Assembly (NCBI RefSeq): GCF_000177335.1
Contig: NZ_ADFP01000051.1
Span: forward strand, 1 to 64,000
Source: Pyramidobacter piscolens W5455
Lineage (GTDB): Bacteria; Synergistota; Synergistia; Synergistales; Dethiosulfovibrionaceae
Reading direction: 5' to 3'
DNA length: 64,000 nt
Below the pieces are notes generated by a model. That model was not told the DNA's origin. It saw nothing but the letters and a program-made list of their open reading frames with translations, and made no database searches. Below, piece by piece: positions 6,989 through 15,472 of this stretch. Made by a program: the position numbers and the translations under genes. Each line of letters starts with the position of its first letter. The stretch's first letter is position 1.

Positions 6989-8326
6989 CTATCGTTTCGC
7001 GCTCGCTCGCCAGATGTTTTGCTTCCGCGCGGCGGCGACGAGTTCGTCGCGGAAGTCGGGATGGGCGATCGAGATCAGACGCTCGGCCCGTTCCCACGCG
7101 GAAGCTCCGGCCAGGTTGACGGCGCCGTATTCGGTGACGATGAAGTAAGCCTGGCTTCTGGGGTCGGTGACGATGTCGCCGCAGAAGTGCGGCACGATAC
7201 GCGATCTGCGCTCGCCGGTTTGGGTCACGAACGACGAGGTCATGCAGATGAAGGCCGCTCCCCCGCGCGACATTGCGGCTCCCGTGAGGTAGTCGAGCTG
7301 TCCTCCGGTGCCGCTGATGTGGCGCAGGCCGGCGGACTCGGCGCCCACCTGGCCGTAGAGGTCGGCTGAAACGCAGCTGTTGATGGAGATCATCCGGTCG
7401 TTGCGGGCGATCACGGCAGGATCGTTGATGAACTCAAGCGGCTCGACGACGACGCCGGGATTGCGGTCGACCCAGTCATACAGCCTCTGCGTGCCGAGGA
7501 TGATGCCAGCCACGCCTTTACCGCGCTGAAAACTTTTGCGGCGATTGGTCAGCTTGCCGGCTTCGTACAGGTCGAGGTAGGCGTCGCCGCACAGTTCGGT
7601 GTGCATGCCAAGGTCTTTCAGATCGGACTTTGCGATGAGCGAGCCGACGGCGTTCGGCATGCCGCCGATGCCAAGCTGGAGCGTGGCGCCGTCGCCGATG
7701 TGTTTGACGATGTGGGCGGCGATGGCCTCGTCCTCGGGCGTCGGCGCAGGGACAGGGAGCTGGGGCAGGGCACCGTGCGCCCCTTCGACAACGAAGTCGG
7801 CCTCGCTGATGTGGACGCTCTCACCAAAGCCGCCATAGACGACGGGCAACGACTCGTTCACTTCAAGGATGACGACGTCGGCCTTTTCAAGGATGGCGCG
7901 TCCCACGCCGGCGGCGCACGAAAGGTTGAAATATCCGTGCTTGTCCATCGGCGCAACACTCATCATGGCGACGTTGACGGTCAAAAACTCACGGTAGTAC
8001 CAGGCGAGGTTGCGGAAGACCATGGGGATGTAGCTGCACAGTCCGCGGTCGCACAGCCTGCGCTCGTAACCGGAGCAGTGCCAGCTGTTGTAGGTGAAGT
8101 GCTCGCGCGCAGGGTCGCTCTCGACGGTTCGCAGCGGCCCGAAGATGAGGTTGCCGCGGATCTTCACATCCGTCAGTTCCTCGCGACGGTCGGCAAGGGC
8201 GGCGTCGCACAGCGCGGGGAAGCCGACGTTGGTCGTGTAGTCCACCCAGTCGCCGCTTTTGACGATCGACACGGCCTGCTGCGGCGTACGCAGTTTTGCC
8301 CGGTACTCGTCGAAAACGTTCATCAT
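6989..8326 (-). CDS. Acetyl-CoA hydrolase/transferase family protein
   Basis: A 445-aa member of the 4-hydroxybutyrate/acetate CoA-transferase family. Motifs: LGIGGMPNAVG (CoA-binding) and GMHTELCGD, whose Glu is the catalytic thioester-forming residue. The start is 8326 (or the adjacent ATG at 8323) and overlaps the iorB stop (ATGATGA). In this operon it probably moves CoA from the arylacetyl- or acyl-CoA made by IorAB onto acetate, or hydrolyses it, completing oxidative amino acid fermentation. Acceptor and substrate are inferred from context. Confidence 0.85.
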   Translation of the reverse strand: MMNVFDEYRAKLRTPQQAVSIVKSGDWVDYTTNVGFPALCDAALADRREELTDVKIRGNLIFGPLRTVESDPAREHFTYNSWHCSGYERRLCDRGLCSYIPMVFRNLAWYYREFLTVNVAMMSVAPMDKHGYFNLSCAAGVGRAILEKADVVILEVNESLPVVYGGFGESVHISEADFVVEGAHGALPQLPVPAPTPEDEAIAAHIVKHIGDGATLQLGIGGMPNAVGSLIAKSDLKDLGMHTELCGDAYLDLYEAGKLTNRRKSFQRGKGVAGIILGTQRLYDWVDRNPGVVVEPLEFINDPAVIARNDRMISINSCVSADLYGQVGAESAGLRHISGTGGQLDYLTGAAMSRGGAAFICMTSSFVTQTGERRSRIVPHFCGDIVTDPRSQAYFIVTEYGAVNLAGASAWERAERLISIAHPDFRDELVAAARKQNIWRASAKR

Positions 8327-8916
8327 GCTTTCGCGGCGGCGAGGTCCAGTCCGGCTTCGAGACAACGCAGGTTATCCTCGAAGAATTCCGGTTTGACGCA
8401 GCCTCGAAGCGCCCGCGTCCAGTCGGCTCCGTCCACGCCGATGGCGGAGATCAGCGCGCCCAGCAGCACGACGTTCATGCCGCGGGGCATGCCGAGGTCG
8501 GAGGCGATCTTCACGGCATCGATGGCGAGGGTGTCGGCACGCTTTTTCAGCTCGTCGACGATGCCGTCGGGATACTCGCGCTCTCCGCTGAGGACGGGCA
8601 ACGGGGGCATCCGATACGTGTTGACGATGACTTTGCCGCTGGGCTTGAGGAACGACAGGCAGCGCATCGCCTCCATCGTCTCGAAGGAAACGAGCACGTC
8701 GGCTTCGCCCTGGCCGATGAGGGGCGACCAAACCTTTTGACCGTAGCGCACCTGCGTGGTGACGGAACCGCCGCGCTGGCTCATGCCGTGAACTTCGCTC
8801 ATCTTCACGTCGTAGCCGGCGTCGATGAGGCCGGTGGTGAGCACTTTGCTGGCGAGGATGGTCCCCTGTCCGCCGACGCCGACGAGGAGGACGCTTTGAG
8901 TGTCGAGCCTTTTCAT
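8323..8916 (-). CDS. iorB: Indolepyruvate ferredoxin oxidoreductase, beta
   Basis: A 197-aa gamma-type 2-oxoacid oxidoreductase subunit: VLLVGVGGQGTILASKVL near the N-terminus, MSEVHGMSQRGGSV near residue 40. It partners with IorA in the oxidative decarboxylation of aryl 2-oxoacids (indolepyruvate, phenylpyruvate) to arylacetyl-CoA with reduction of ferredoxin. The start at 8916 overlaps the iorA stop (ATGA) and follows AAAGGAG, so the pair is coupled. Confidence 0.95.
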   Translation of the reverse strand: MKRLDTQSVLLVGVGGQGTILASKVLTTGLIDAGYDVKMSEVHGMSQRGGSVTTQVRYGQKVWSPLIGQGEADVLVSFETMEAMRCLSFLKPSGKVIVNTYRMPPLPVLSGEREYPDGIVDELKKRADTLAIDAVKIASDLGMPRGMNVVLLGALISAIGVDGADWTRALRGCVKPEFFEDNLRCLEAGLDLAAAKA

Positions 8917-10706
8917 GCCTTTTTCGCTCCTTTCACGATGGCCTGCCGGGGGCAGACCTGCGCGCAGACGGTGCAGCCGACGCACTGCATGGGGTCGATG
9001 ACGGCCTTTCTCTCGCGCGTGTCGAACGAGAGCGCGGGGCAGCCGGTGGACAGGCATTTCTTGCAGCCGATGCACTTTTTTCGGTCGATCGTGCACTGAG
9101 CCGGCGTCATGCGGAACTCGCGACGATCCTCGGCGGACAGGCGCTTGAGCACGCACGGCCAGCGCGTGATGAGCACGACGGGGCCTTCGCGCACTTCCGT
9201 ATAGGCCCAGTCGAGGGCCTTCTTCATCTCGTCGAGACGGAGCGGGTTGACGGTGCGCACGCGCTCGAGTCCGAGGGCGCGGACGATCGTCCCGATGTCC
9301 ATGATGGTGGCCGGCTCGCCCTTGAGCGTGTAGCCGGTGCCTGGATTCTCCTGATGCCCGGTCATGCCGGTGATGCGGTTGTCGAGGACGCAGCAGATCA
9401 GGTGCGAGTCGTTGTAGATGACTTCTTCCAGCGCGTTGATGCCGGTGTGGAAGAACGTGGAATCGCCCATGCAGGCGACGACGATCTTGTCCTGGCCGCT
9501 GAGGGCGAACGCCTTGCTGAGTCCGTGGCCGACGGAGAACGCGGAGCCCATGCAGTTGGCCAGATCTTTGGCGTTGAGCGGCTCGTTGCCGCTGAGGGCG
9601 TAACAGCCGATGTCGCCGACGATGACGGTGTCCTTGCGCTTGGCCGCCTCGTAAAAAAAGCCGCGGTGCGGACAGCCGGCGCAGAGTGCGGGCGGACGGG
9701 GAACGACGAGCTTGGGATCGCCCTGTACGCCGCGCGCTTCTTCGCCAAGCAGCGCCTTGCGGATAATGTTGGGGTTCAGTTCGTCGATGGCGGGGATCTT
9801 GTCCTTGCCGATGCAGTCGATACCGGCCGCCTTGATCTGGTTTTCCATGTACGGGTCGAGCTCCTCGATCACGTACATCGTCTCGACGCGGGCGCGAAAC
9901 TCGCGGATCAGGTCGATGGGCAGCGGGTTGGTGAGTCCCAGCTTGAGATACGACACGGAGTCGCCGAACACCTCTTTGGCGTACTGATACGAGACGCCGC
10001 TGGTGACGATGCCGACTTTCCCGCTGCCGCTGTACTCGGCGCGGTTGTACTCGCAGTCGTTGGACAGCTCCAGCAGCCTGCGGTCGCGCTCGGGCATCTT
10101 CAGACGGTTGCGCTTGGCCGCGGCCGGCACGTCGTCGAACTTGGCGCGGTTCTTGACATATGGGATGGCGGCGAAGGGATGCCGTTCCCCCGGCTCGACC
10201 AACGATTTTGAGTGGCACACGCGCGTGGTCATGCGGAACATCACCGGCGTGTCGAACCGCTCGCTCAGGTCGAAGGCGTCGCGGAACATGTCCTTGGCCT
10301 CCTGCGAGTCGGACGGCTCCAGCATGGGGATCTTGATGAACGGCGCGTAGTTGCGGTTGTCCTGCTCGTTCTGCGAACTGTGCATGCCCGGATCGTCGGC
10401 GGTGACGAAGACCATGCCGCCCGAGACGCCCATGTAGGCGAACGTGAAGATCGGGTCGGCGGCCACGTTCAGTCCCACGTGCTTCATCGCCGCCATCGAG
10501 CGCACGCCTCCCATCGACGCGCCGATGGCCGCTTCCATGGCCACTTTTTCGTTGGGCGCCCACTCCGCGACGATCTCCTTGTACGTTCCCACGTTCTCCA
10601 GGATCTCCGTGCTCGGAGTGCCCGGATACGCCGAAGCGAACGCCACGCCGGCCTCCCATGCCCCGCGCGCGACGGCCTCGTTGCCCGACATCAGCTGTTT
10701 TGTCAC
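8913..10706 (-). CDS. iorA: Indolepyruvate ferredoxin oxidoreductase, alpha
   Basis: 597 aa. The N-terminal half is the pyrimidine-binding domain (GVAFASAYPGTPSTEI), then a TPP-binding domain (GDIGCYAL ... GDSTFFHTGINAL), and the last ~60 residues carry two [4Fe-4S] motifs, CIGCKKCLSTGCP and CVGCTVCAQVCP. Chosen start: GTG at 10706, preceded by GGGGGGA, which gives the usual family N-terminus TKQLMSGNEA. It heads the ior operon and is divergent from a LysR regulator that probably controls it. Confidence 0.95.
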   Translation of the reverse strand: MTKQLMSGNEAVARGAWEAGVAFASAYPGTPSTEILENVGTYKEIVAEWAPNEKVAMEAAIGASMGGVRSMAAMKHVGLNVAADPIFTFAYMGVSGGMVFVTADDPGMHSSQNEQDNRNYAPFIKIPMLEPSDSQEAKDMFRDAFDLSERFDTPVMFRMTTRVCHSKSLVEPGERHPFAAIPYVKNRAKFDDVPAAAKRNRLKMPERDRRLLELSNDCEYNRAEYSGSGKVGIVTSGVSYQYAKEVFGDSVSYLKLGLTNPLPIDLIREFRARVETMYVIEELDPYMENQIKAAGIDCIGKDKIPAIDELNPNIIRKALLGEEARGVQGDPKLVVPRPPALCAGCPHRGFFYEAAKRKDTVIVGDIGCYALSGNEPLNAKDLANCMGSAFSVGHGLSKAFALSGQDKIVVACMGDSTFFHTGINALEEVIYNDSHLICCVLDNRITGMTGHQENPGTGYTLKGEPATIMDIGTIVRALGLERVRTVNPLRLDEMKKALDWAYTEVREGPVVLITRWPCVLKRLSAEDRREFRMTPAQCTIDRKKCIGCKKCLSTGCPALSFDTRERKAVIDPMQCVGCTVCAQVCPRQAIVKGAKKA

Positions 10707-10773
10707 TTGAATCCCCCCGTTTTGTTTTTGCGAATATATTATTTCCGACTCTATTTGTATTTTATAAAAAAAC

Positions 10774-10811
10774 TTGAAAATATGGAAATACTTTTCTATA
10801 ATGGCGTTATA
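10774..10811 (+). promoter_or_regulatory. lysR promoter with overlapping palindrome
   Basis: TTGAAA (10774-10779), 17-bp spacer, TATAAT (10797-10802) drives the LysR gene. The -10 is one arm of the perfect palindrome TATAA-TGGCG-TTATA (10797-10811), a plausible LysR box for autoregulation and control of the divergent ior operon. Confidence 0.6.
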
Positions 10812-10851
10812 AGGGAAATAAATAACCGCAGCATAAAAGGGGGGGATCGCG

Positions 10852-11736
10852 GTGACGATCACGCAGGTCCTGTACGCGCTGACGATGGAGCAGCACTTGA
10901 ACTTCTCGGCGGCGTCGCGGGCACTGTTCATGTCACAGCCGGCGCTGTCGCTTCAGATCAAGGCGCTGGAATCGGAGCTGGGCTACAGGCTGTTTGAGCG
11001 CACCACGCACGGCGTAACGCTGACGGAGTGCGGCCGCGCCTTCTGCGAGGCGGCCCGGCCGCTCGCCGCCGCGTGGGCGGACTTCAAGTCGCGCATCAGC
11101 GGGGCGGCGGGCGCGCGCGTCCTGCGCATCGGCCTTGGGGCGCGCGTGTATTCCAACCGACTGTTCAGAAAGATCGTCGCGTTTCTCGACAGCCATCCCG
11201 AGATCGAAGTATCGTTCGTCACCGAAGCAGGACACGATTTTTTGAGCGCTCTGCGCGAGGGAGCCCTCGACCTGGCGCTCGACCGTTTGCCGCCACCGTC
11301 GCTGCTCGACGGCGCGGAGCAGTTCGCGAGCTGGACGCTGATCGAGGAGCCGCAGTGCATTTTGCTCCCCCGAAACGATCCTCGCGCGCACAAAAACGAA
11401 TTCCGCTTTTCCGAACTGCAGGGGTACGCCATCATCACCAGCCTGGAAAACACGATGGAAGATCGCACGCTGCGCTATCTGTGCAAGGAGCACGGCTTCG
11501 CGCTCAACCGCCTCTACCGCTCCGACAGCATGAAGACGAACATGGACCTGCTGAGAAGCGGCAAGGGCGTGATCATCGGGCCCAAGTCGTTCGCCAGCTA
11601 TTTCGGCGTGGCGGCCGTGCCTCTGTCGCCGTCGACGACCGCGTCGCTGGATTTTATCTGCCTGAAGAAAAACGCCGACCGGCCGGAAGTTTCGACGCTG
11701 CGAAGATATCTGCAGAAGCTGTGCGCGGGCCGATGA
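10852..11736 (+). CDS. LysR-family transcriptional regulator
   Basis: 294 aa, the normal LTTR length. N-terminal winged HTH: NFSAASRALFMSQPALSLQI. A periplasmic-binding-like effector domain follows from about residue 85. The GTG start at 10852 has GGGGGGA upstream. It is divergent from iorAB with a 145-bp shared control region, the classical LTTR layout, so it probably senses an aromatic keto acid or amino acid. The effector is inferred. Confidence 0.9.
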   Translation: MTITQVLYALTMEQHLNFSAASRALFMSQPALSLQIKALESELGYRLFERTTHGVTLTECGRAFCEAARPLAAAWADFKSRISGAAGARVLRIGLGARVYSNRLFRKIVAFLDSHPEIEVSFVTEAGHDFLSALREGALDLALDRLPPPSLLDGAEQFASWTLIEEPQCILLPRNDPRAHKNEFRFSELQGYAIITSLENTMEDRTLRYLCKEHGFALNRLYRSDSMKTNMDLLRSGKGVIIGPKSFASYFGVAAVPLSPSTTASLDFICLKKNADRPEVSTLRRYLQKLCAGR

Positions 11737-11769
11737 GCCCGGGAGCGTTTCCGACGCCCCCAAAGAATA

Positions 11770-11817
11770 GACAAAGCGCCTGAAAGCTGGAGAATTCCAA
11801 CTCTCAGGCGCTTTGTC
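11770..11817. terminator. Bidirectional hairpin after lysR
   Basis: GACAAAGCGCCTGA (11770-11783) pairs with TCAGGCGCTTTGTC (11804-11817), a perfect 14-bp stem. It closes the lysR transcript and marks the likely left limit of the accessory region that follows. Confidence 0.75.
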
Positions 11818-11949
11818 GTGCACGCAAATGCGTTGATCGTACTTCCACGCCATATAAATCACGAACAGCAGGGCGGCTATCCATGTCAGGACTTCAAGCC
11901 GCCACCCAATTTCAATGAAAAGCAAAAGCAGAAGGCCCAACAGTTCCAT
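11818..11949 (-). pseudogene. Truncated small membrane protein ORF
   Basis: From ATG 11949 the frame reads a very hydrophobic stretch (MELLGLLLLLFIEIGW then TWIAALLFVIYMAW), two likely membrane helices. It then runs without a stop straight into the lysR terminator hairpin. The frame stays open much further only as an antisense shadow of lysR. It looks like a phage-type small membrane gene whose 3' end was lost at the island edge. The ribosome binding site is weak. Confidence 0.35.
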
Positions 11950-12000
11950 ATCCCCGCCCCGTTTCTTTCGGCTCCGACGCCGTGAACATGCGCGCGGCGC

Positions 12001-12330
12001 TTACAGTATTTCAATTTCCATGCCGACAAGCTGCACGACCCGCGCCAGAATGTCGGACAGCGCGCGCTCGACGACTTTATACCCCCACGCCTCGATGTCG
12101 AGGGCTTTCACATGCTCGCAGAGGATAACGCCCGTCGTGCGCGTCCGCCCGTCGAGCGGCACGTGCAGCGGGAATTTGTTGTCGGCGTTGGTCACGGGAC
12201 AGACAATCGTCATTGATGTTTTCTCGTTGAACACGTCGTTGCTGACCACCACGGCCGGACGTTTGCCCGCCTGTTCGTGCCCCGACTGCGGCGTGAAGTT
12301 GACAAGAACGATGTCGCCTTGCCTTACCAT
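12001..12330 (-). CDS. mazF: MazF/PemK-family endoribonuclease toxin
   Basis: A 109-aa toxin: MVRQGDIVLVNF start, KRPAVVVSNDVFN (conserved PAVVxS), GVILCEHVKALDI near residue 75. It cleaves mRNA at short motifs when free of antitoxin. Start 12330 is chosen for the match to the family N-terminus and AAGGA 8 nt upstream; it overlaps the antitoxin stop. It is the second gene of a MazEF pair on the island near selC. Confidence 0.92.
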   Translation of the reverse strand: MVRQGDIVLVNFTPQSGHEQAGKRPAVVVSNDVFNEKTSMTIVCPVTNADNKFPLHVPLDGRTRTTGVILCEHVKALDIEAWGYKVVERALSDILARVVQLVGMEIEIL

Positions 12331-12563
12331 GCTTCTTTTCCTTCGGGCTTTCCCCAATCCACGGCCTCGCAGCGGTACGCGCCGCCGTAACCGGCGAACA
12401 AATCGGCAATGGTCTGCCGCGGCCGGGCGCGGCGGATTACGATGCTGTCGTTTTCGGCCGTGATTTCGACAAGCTCGCTGTCCGTCCAGTTCAGGCGTTC
12501 AAGAACAGTTTTGGGAATCCTGACGCCGCGGCTGTTTCCCCACCGGCTGATGGTCACAGGCAT
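12324..12563 (-). CDS. mazE: MazE-family antitoxin (AbrB fold)
   Basis: 79 aa; the swapped-hairpin AbrB N-terminus is clear: VTISRWGNSRGVRIPKTVLE. It binds DNA and neutralises the adjacent MazF. The start at 12563 follows GGAAAGGGGC. Its stop overlaps the mazF start (translational coupling), which keeps antitoxin synthesis ahead of toxin. Confidence 0.92.
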   Translation of the reverse strand: MPVTISRWGNSRGVRIPKTVLERLNWTDSELVEITAENDSIVIRRARPRQTIADLFAGYGGAYRCEAVDWGKPEGKEAW

Positions 12564-13104
12564 TGGACATCGCCCCTTTCCAGAGTATAAACTTAGTATA
12601 TCCTTCCACGAAAAACAAAGCAAGCGATTTTTCACGAAAGCGACCGCCGAAAAAAACGCCGACGCGAAAGCAGAATTTTTCCCCGACGTTCAAAGCTGAT
12701 TTGACGCTCGAAAATCAAACCGTTTGTTTTTGCCCTTAATCCTCATTTCCCCTTCTGAGAATATAGTTCTATATATTCTACTTAGACTGTAAATGGCACA
12801 GGGTTTTTTGTCAGATAAAAAGGGTTTTTCTGTGAAAGTGTCAGGAAAAAAGGGTTTTTCTGAGACAGTATGAGAACTGGCGGACGACAAAATCATACTC
12901 TCAGCATGGCGCACAAAATCGCCGATTTGCCATATACGGCGCGCACTGTACCCCTAAACTTTGTTTTTTGGCACCCGAGTATCGCTTGGGCGTTGAATGT
13001 CATCCTGACGCGAATTTTTTACGATTTTATTTCAACCACCGCCCCCGAACGGGAAAAAGCTGCTGGGCACGCCTGCGCTTCCGGCGCGGAATGCCGCGGG
13101 GCCG
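12564..13104. other. Gene-poor stretch between mazEF and higBA
   Basis: About 540 bp with no supported gene. The left part (12564-12780) is AT-rich and should hold the mazEF promoter (TATACT/TATAC elements around 12590-12600). The middle holds the AAAAAGGGTTTTTCTG repeats. The rest shows no coding signal and may be decayed DNA. Confidence 0.5.
12817..12862. repeat. Two 16-bp direct repeats, 30-bp period
   Basis: AAAAAGGGTTTTTCTG at 12817-12832 and 12847-12862, with a degenerate third copy (CAGGGTTTTTTGTCAGA) near 12798. The 30-bp period, about three helical turns, could suit protein binding. They lie in the gap between the two toxin-antitoxin modules. Confidence 0.6.
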
Positions 13105-13164
13105 CCGAACGAAAAGCGCGCCGTCCCGGTCTTCCGACGTCGGGGCGGCGCGCTTTTCGTTCGG
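13105..13164 (-). terminator. 19-bp perfect hairpin after higA
   Basis: CCGAACGAAAAGCGCGCCG (13105-13123) pairs perfectly with its complement at 13146-13164. It starts 1 nt past the higA stop. The U-rich segment sits inside the stem, so it may act as terminator or as 3'-end protection. Confidence 0.7.
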
Positions 13165-13165
13165 T

Positions 13166-13450
13166 TCATTTCAGGTCTACGACGGCCAAGGTCTTCCCCA
13201 AGGGGGCCAGCAGTTTTATCACCGTGTCCAGCTGGGGATTGGTCGTGCCTTTTTCCATTCTGGCAATGACGGGCTGCTTCACGCCGGACAACTCTTCAAG
13301 CTTTCTTTGCGTGAGGCCGCGCGCCTGACGGGCCTTGATGAGTTCGCCGATAATGGCCACGCGGACGTTGCTTTCGGCAATCTCTTCCGGCGTCAGCAGT
13401 TCCCGTTCCAGTTCTTCAAGGCTCATGCCCACAGCGCTATTCCTGTTCAT
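13166..13450 (-). CDS. higA: HigA-type XRE antitoxin
   Basis: 94 aa with an HTH at residues about 40-80 (ARGLTQRKLEELSGVKQPVIA). It represses its own promoter and neutralises HigB. Start ATG 13450 follows AAAGGAG with an 8-nt spacer and overlaps the end of higB by 14 bp. Toxin-first gene order is typical of HigBA. Confidence 0.88.
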   Translation of the reverse strand: MNRNSAVGMSLEELERELLTPEEIAESNVRVAIIGELIKARQARGLTQRKLEELSGVKQPVIARMEKGTTNPQLDTVIKLLAPLGKTLAVVDLK

Positions 13451-13820
13451 GGTGAACGCTCCTTTCGACGAAGTCCGCCAGTTCCCTTTTAGCCTGCTCG
13501 ATTTCACGGCGCGGCGTCTTCTGAGTCTTCTTCACGAAAGCATGAAGCAGCACAAAACCGCCGTCAACCCACGCGGCAAAAAGAATTCGGTCGCGCAGGG
13601 GGCGCAGTTCCCAAATCGGCCCGTCAAGATGCTTGATATAGGGTTCCCCGGCGCGCGTGCCGTATTCCGCCAGAATTTTCATGAAGTCGATGACTTTATG
13701 AAGCCTGATGCGGCTGGCTTTGTCCGATTTCCCTTTCAGCTCCCGCAGGATTTCGGGGATAGGCTCGCGCCCCTTTCGGTCGCGGTAGAAATGCACAGCA
13801 TATTTATAAACGCGCTCCAA
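13437..13820 (-). CDS. higB: HigB/Gp49-type RelE-family toxin
   Basis: 127 aa from TTG 13820 (MERVYKYAVHFYRD...). Conserved WELRPLRDRILFAAW and HAFVKKTQKTP, the phage-derived Gp49-like HigB signature. It probably cleaves ribosome-bound mRNA. The start is decided by the promoter: the -10 box ends at 13850, so transcription begins near 13843, and an upstream ATG at 13844 would be leaderless, whereas TTG 13820 has AAGGGGG 8 nt upstream. Confidence 0.85.
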   Translation of the reverse strand: MERVYKYAVHFYRDRKGREPIPEILRELKGKSDKASRIRLHKVIDFMKILAEYGTRAGEPYIKHLDGPIWELRPLRDRILFAAWVDGGFVLLHAFVKKTQKTPRREIEQAKRELADFVERSVHHEQE

Positions 13821-13849
13821 CGTAAAAGCCCCCTTGGTCTCCACATCAC

Positions 13850-13893
13850 ATTATACTTTTAAGTTATCACTTGTCAATGCTTAAAAGTTATCA
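13850..13893 (-). promoter_or_regulatory. higBA promoter and operator
   Basis: Consensus promoter on the minus strand: TTGACA (13877-13872), 16-bp spacer, TATAAT (13855-13850). It is overlapped by the inverted repeat ACTTTTAAG (13855-13863)/CTTAAAAGT (13880-13888) and the direct repeat AAGTTATCA (13861 and 13885). This is a strong candidate HigA operator. Confidence 0.75.
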
Positions 13894-13948
13894 TGAGTCT
13901 TTGAACGCTCTCTATAGCAAGATTCAGTTCGTTATCTCGACGATGATG

Positions 13949-13978
13949 AAAAAGGGGTGTGTTCAGTAAACACCCCCT
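13949..13978 (-). terminator. Integrase terminator
   Basis: GGGGTGT-GTT pairs with AACACCCC around a short loop and is followed on the minus strand by TTTTT. Confidence 0.7.
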
Positions 13979-14013
13979 TATTCGTTTATTTCCATGCTGA
14001 AACAGGCCGCACT

Positions 14014-14064
14014 GGGTACAATTTTTTTCGGCGGCTCGCGCTGGGTACAATTCTGGGTACAATT
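14014..14064. repeat. GGGTACAATT repeats 3' of integrase
   Basis: GGGTACAATT occurs at 14014, 14043 and 14055; the last two are exactly 12 bp apart (GGGTACAATTCT unit). The same unit appears on the other side of the integrase gene. Candidate arm-type integrase binding sites. Confidence 0.65.
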
Positions 14065-14073
14065 TTTACAAAG

Positions 14074-15375
14074 TCATTTCGTCGCAGTCAGAGGCCTGTT
14101 TCTCAGCACGTCGGCAAAGTCAATTACCCGTTCGGCGCTTTTCGGCGCGGAACTCTCCGGCGCGTTCCTCGTGCAATTGTCAAGCCAGTCCGCCCAAAAC
14201 TGCATGAGGGCGCGGCGGTCGTCCAGCAGTTCGGAGTTGTTGTATATCAGCCGGATTCGGTCGGCGTCCAAGTGGGAAAGCTGAATTTCTATCAGCTCGC
14301 CGCCTTGGCGCTCTTCGTTCAGTATCGTTGACGCCATCGAACGCAGGCCGTGAACGGTCATCTTCGGGAACGGCTTCAAGCCCGCCGCGGCCCGTTCCGG
14401 ATTCCGTTTCAACGCTTCCCGAAACGGGCGCAGCAATGACATGTCGGTGAGTATCCCGCTGGACGACGACCGGCCGGTGAGGCCGCTGACGAATATCAGC
14501 GATTCAGGGCCGGAACAGCTCAGGGGCTTCATCTCTTCCAGCAGAGCCAGAGCCTGACGGGATAACGGCACTTTGTGGGCGATACGGCGCTTCATGTGCT
14601 CGGCCGGGATTGTCCAGAGGCGCGCTTCGAGGTCGATTTCCCGCCACCGCGCCCGCCTCGCTTCGCCGGAACGGACGAAGGTCAGGGCGATAAATTCAAG
14701 GCACCGCGACACGGCGAAGCCGCGGTAATCCCGGATGCACTCCATCACCTGACGCACGTCTTCGGGCTTGGAGACGGTCGCGAAATGTTCCGTCTTCGTC
14801 TTCGGCAATACCCGCGACAGGGACGCGGCCGCCAGCGCGCCGCCGCCGGGAAGGATGCCCGCGTCTTCGGCGTACTGGTAGATTTGCGACAGGATAACGC
14901 CGACGCGGTGAGACGATTCGACAATGCCGCGTTTGGCTACGCCTTCGACGACGGCCACCAGTTCGGCGCGCTGGATTTGTTCCAGCGGGCGCGCCCCAAG
15001 GGGCGGAATGAGATAGCATTCCAGACGTTGGCGAATCGTTTCAAGGTAACGAGGAGCAAGTCCCCGTTTTTTCTGCTTTTCGTACCAGCGCCGCGCCACT
15101 TGCTCAAAGGTCAGCAACGCAGTATCCTGCGGCGCTTCGCCGCGTAGGATACGGGCCCGCGTCGCTTCTTTTCGTTCGCGAGCTGCCGCCATGTCCAGGG
15201 CCGGATACTCGCCTAACGTGACTTTGCGTTCTCTTTCGCCTTCGTCCCGGTAGCGGTAAAGCCAGACTTTGCGCCCATTTGGACATACTTTCAAGTACAA
15301 TCCGCCGCCGTCGTTCAGCAGATACGGCGCGTCTTTCCCTGTCGACCGCTCGATTGCCGTTATGTTCAACGCCAT
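14074..15375 (-). CDS. P4-type tyrosine integrase (DUF4102)
   Basis: A 433-aa recombinase. N-terminal DUF4102 arm-binding domain (YLLNDGGGLYLKVCPNGRK ... LGEYPALDMAAARE), a core-binding domain, then a catalytic domain with Arg in RSGEARRARW, HGLRSMAST (H-x-x-R), LSH, and nucleophile Tyr in RIRLIYNNS near the C-terminus. Start 15375 has AAAGGGGG upstream. P4-type integrases insert islands at tRNA genes; this one lies about 320 bp from selC. The enzyme looks intact. Confidence 0.93.
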   Translation of the reverse strand: MALNITAIERSTGKDAPYLLNDGGGLYLKVCPNGRKVWLYRYRDEGERERKVTLGEYPALDMAAARERKEATRARILRGEAPQDTALLTFEQVARRWYEKQKKRGLAPRYLETIRQRLECYLIPPLGARPLEQIQRAELVAVVEGVAKRGIVESSHRVGVILSQIYQYAEDAGILPGGGALAAASLSRVLPKTKTEHFATVSKPEDVRQVMECIRDYRGFAVSRCLEFIALTFVRSGEARRARWREIDLEARLWTIPAEHMKRRIAHKVPLSRQALALLEEMKPLSCSGPESLIFVSGLTGRSSSSGILTDMSLLRPFREALKRNPERAAAGLKPFPKMTVHGLRSMASTILNEERQGGELIEIQLSHLDADRIRLIYNNSELLDDRRALMQFWADWLDNCTRNAPESSAPKSAERVIDFADVLRNRPLTATK

Positions 15376-15472
15376 GATGAAGCCCCCTTTCATGTGCAAA
15401 CAATTTCAATCCATTGCCGCCCAATATTTAACAACTTTCAACACGAACCAATTATTACGAAAATGATAAAAC

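Noticed and set aside
8917-10659. Long minus-strand frame running into iorB
   Set aside because: It is an out-of-frame shadow of iorA, His/Arg/Gly rich with no family match; iorB starts at 8916 with its own SD.
10933-11817. Minus-strand frame opposite lysR
   Set aside because: Antisense shadow of a clear LysR gene; only the short hydrophobic part beyond the terminator was kept, as a doubtful remnant.
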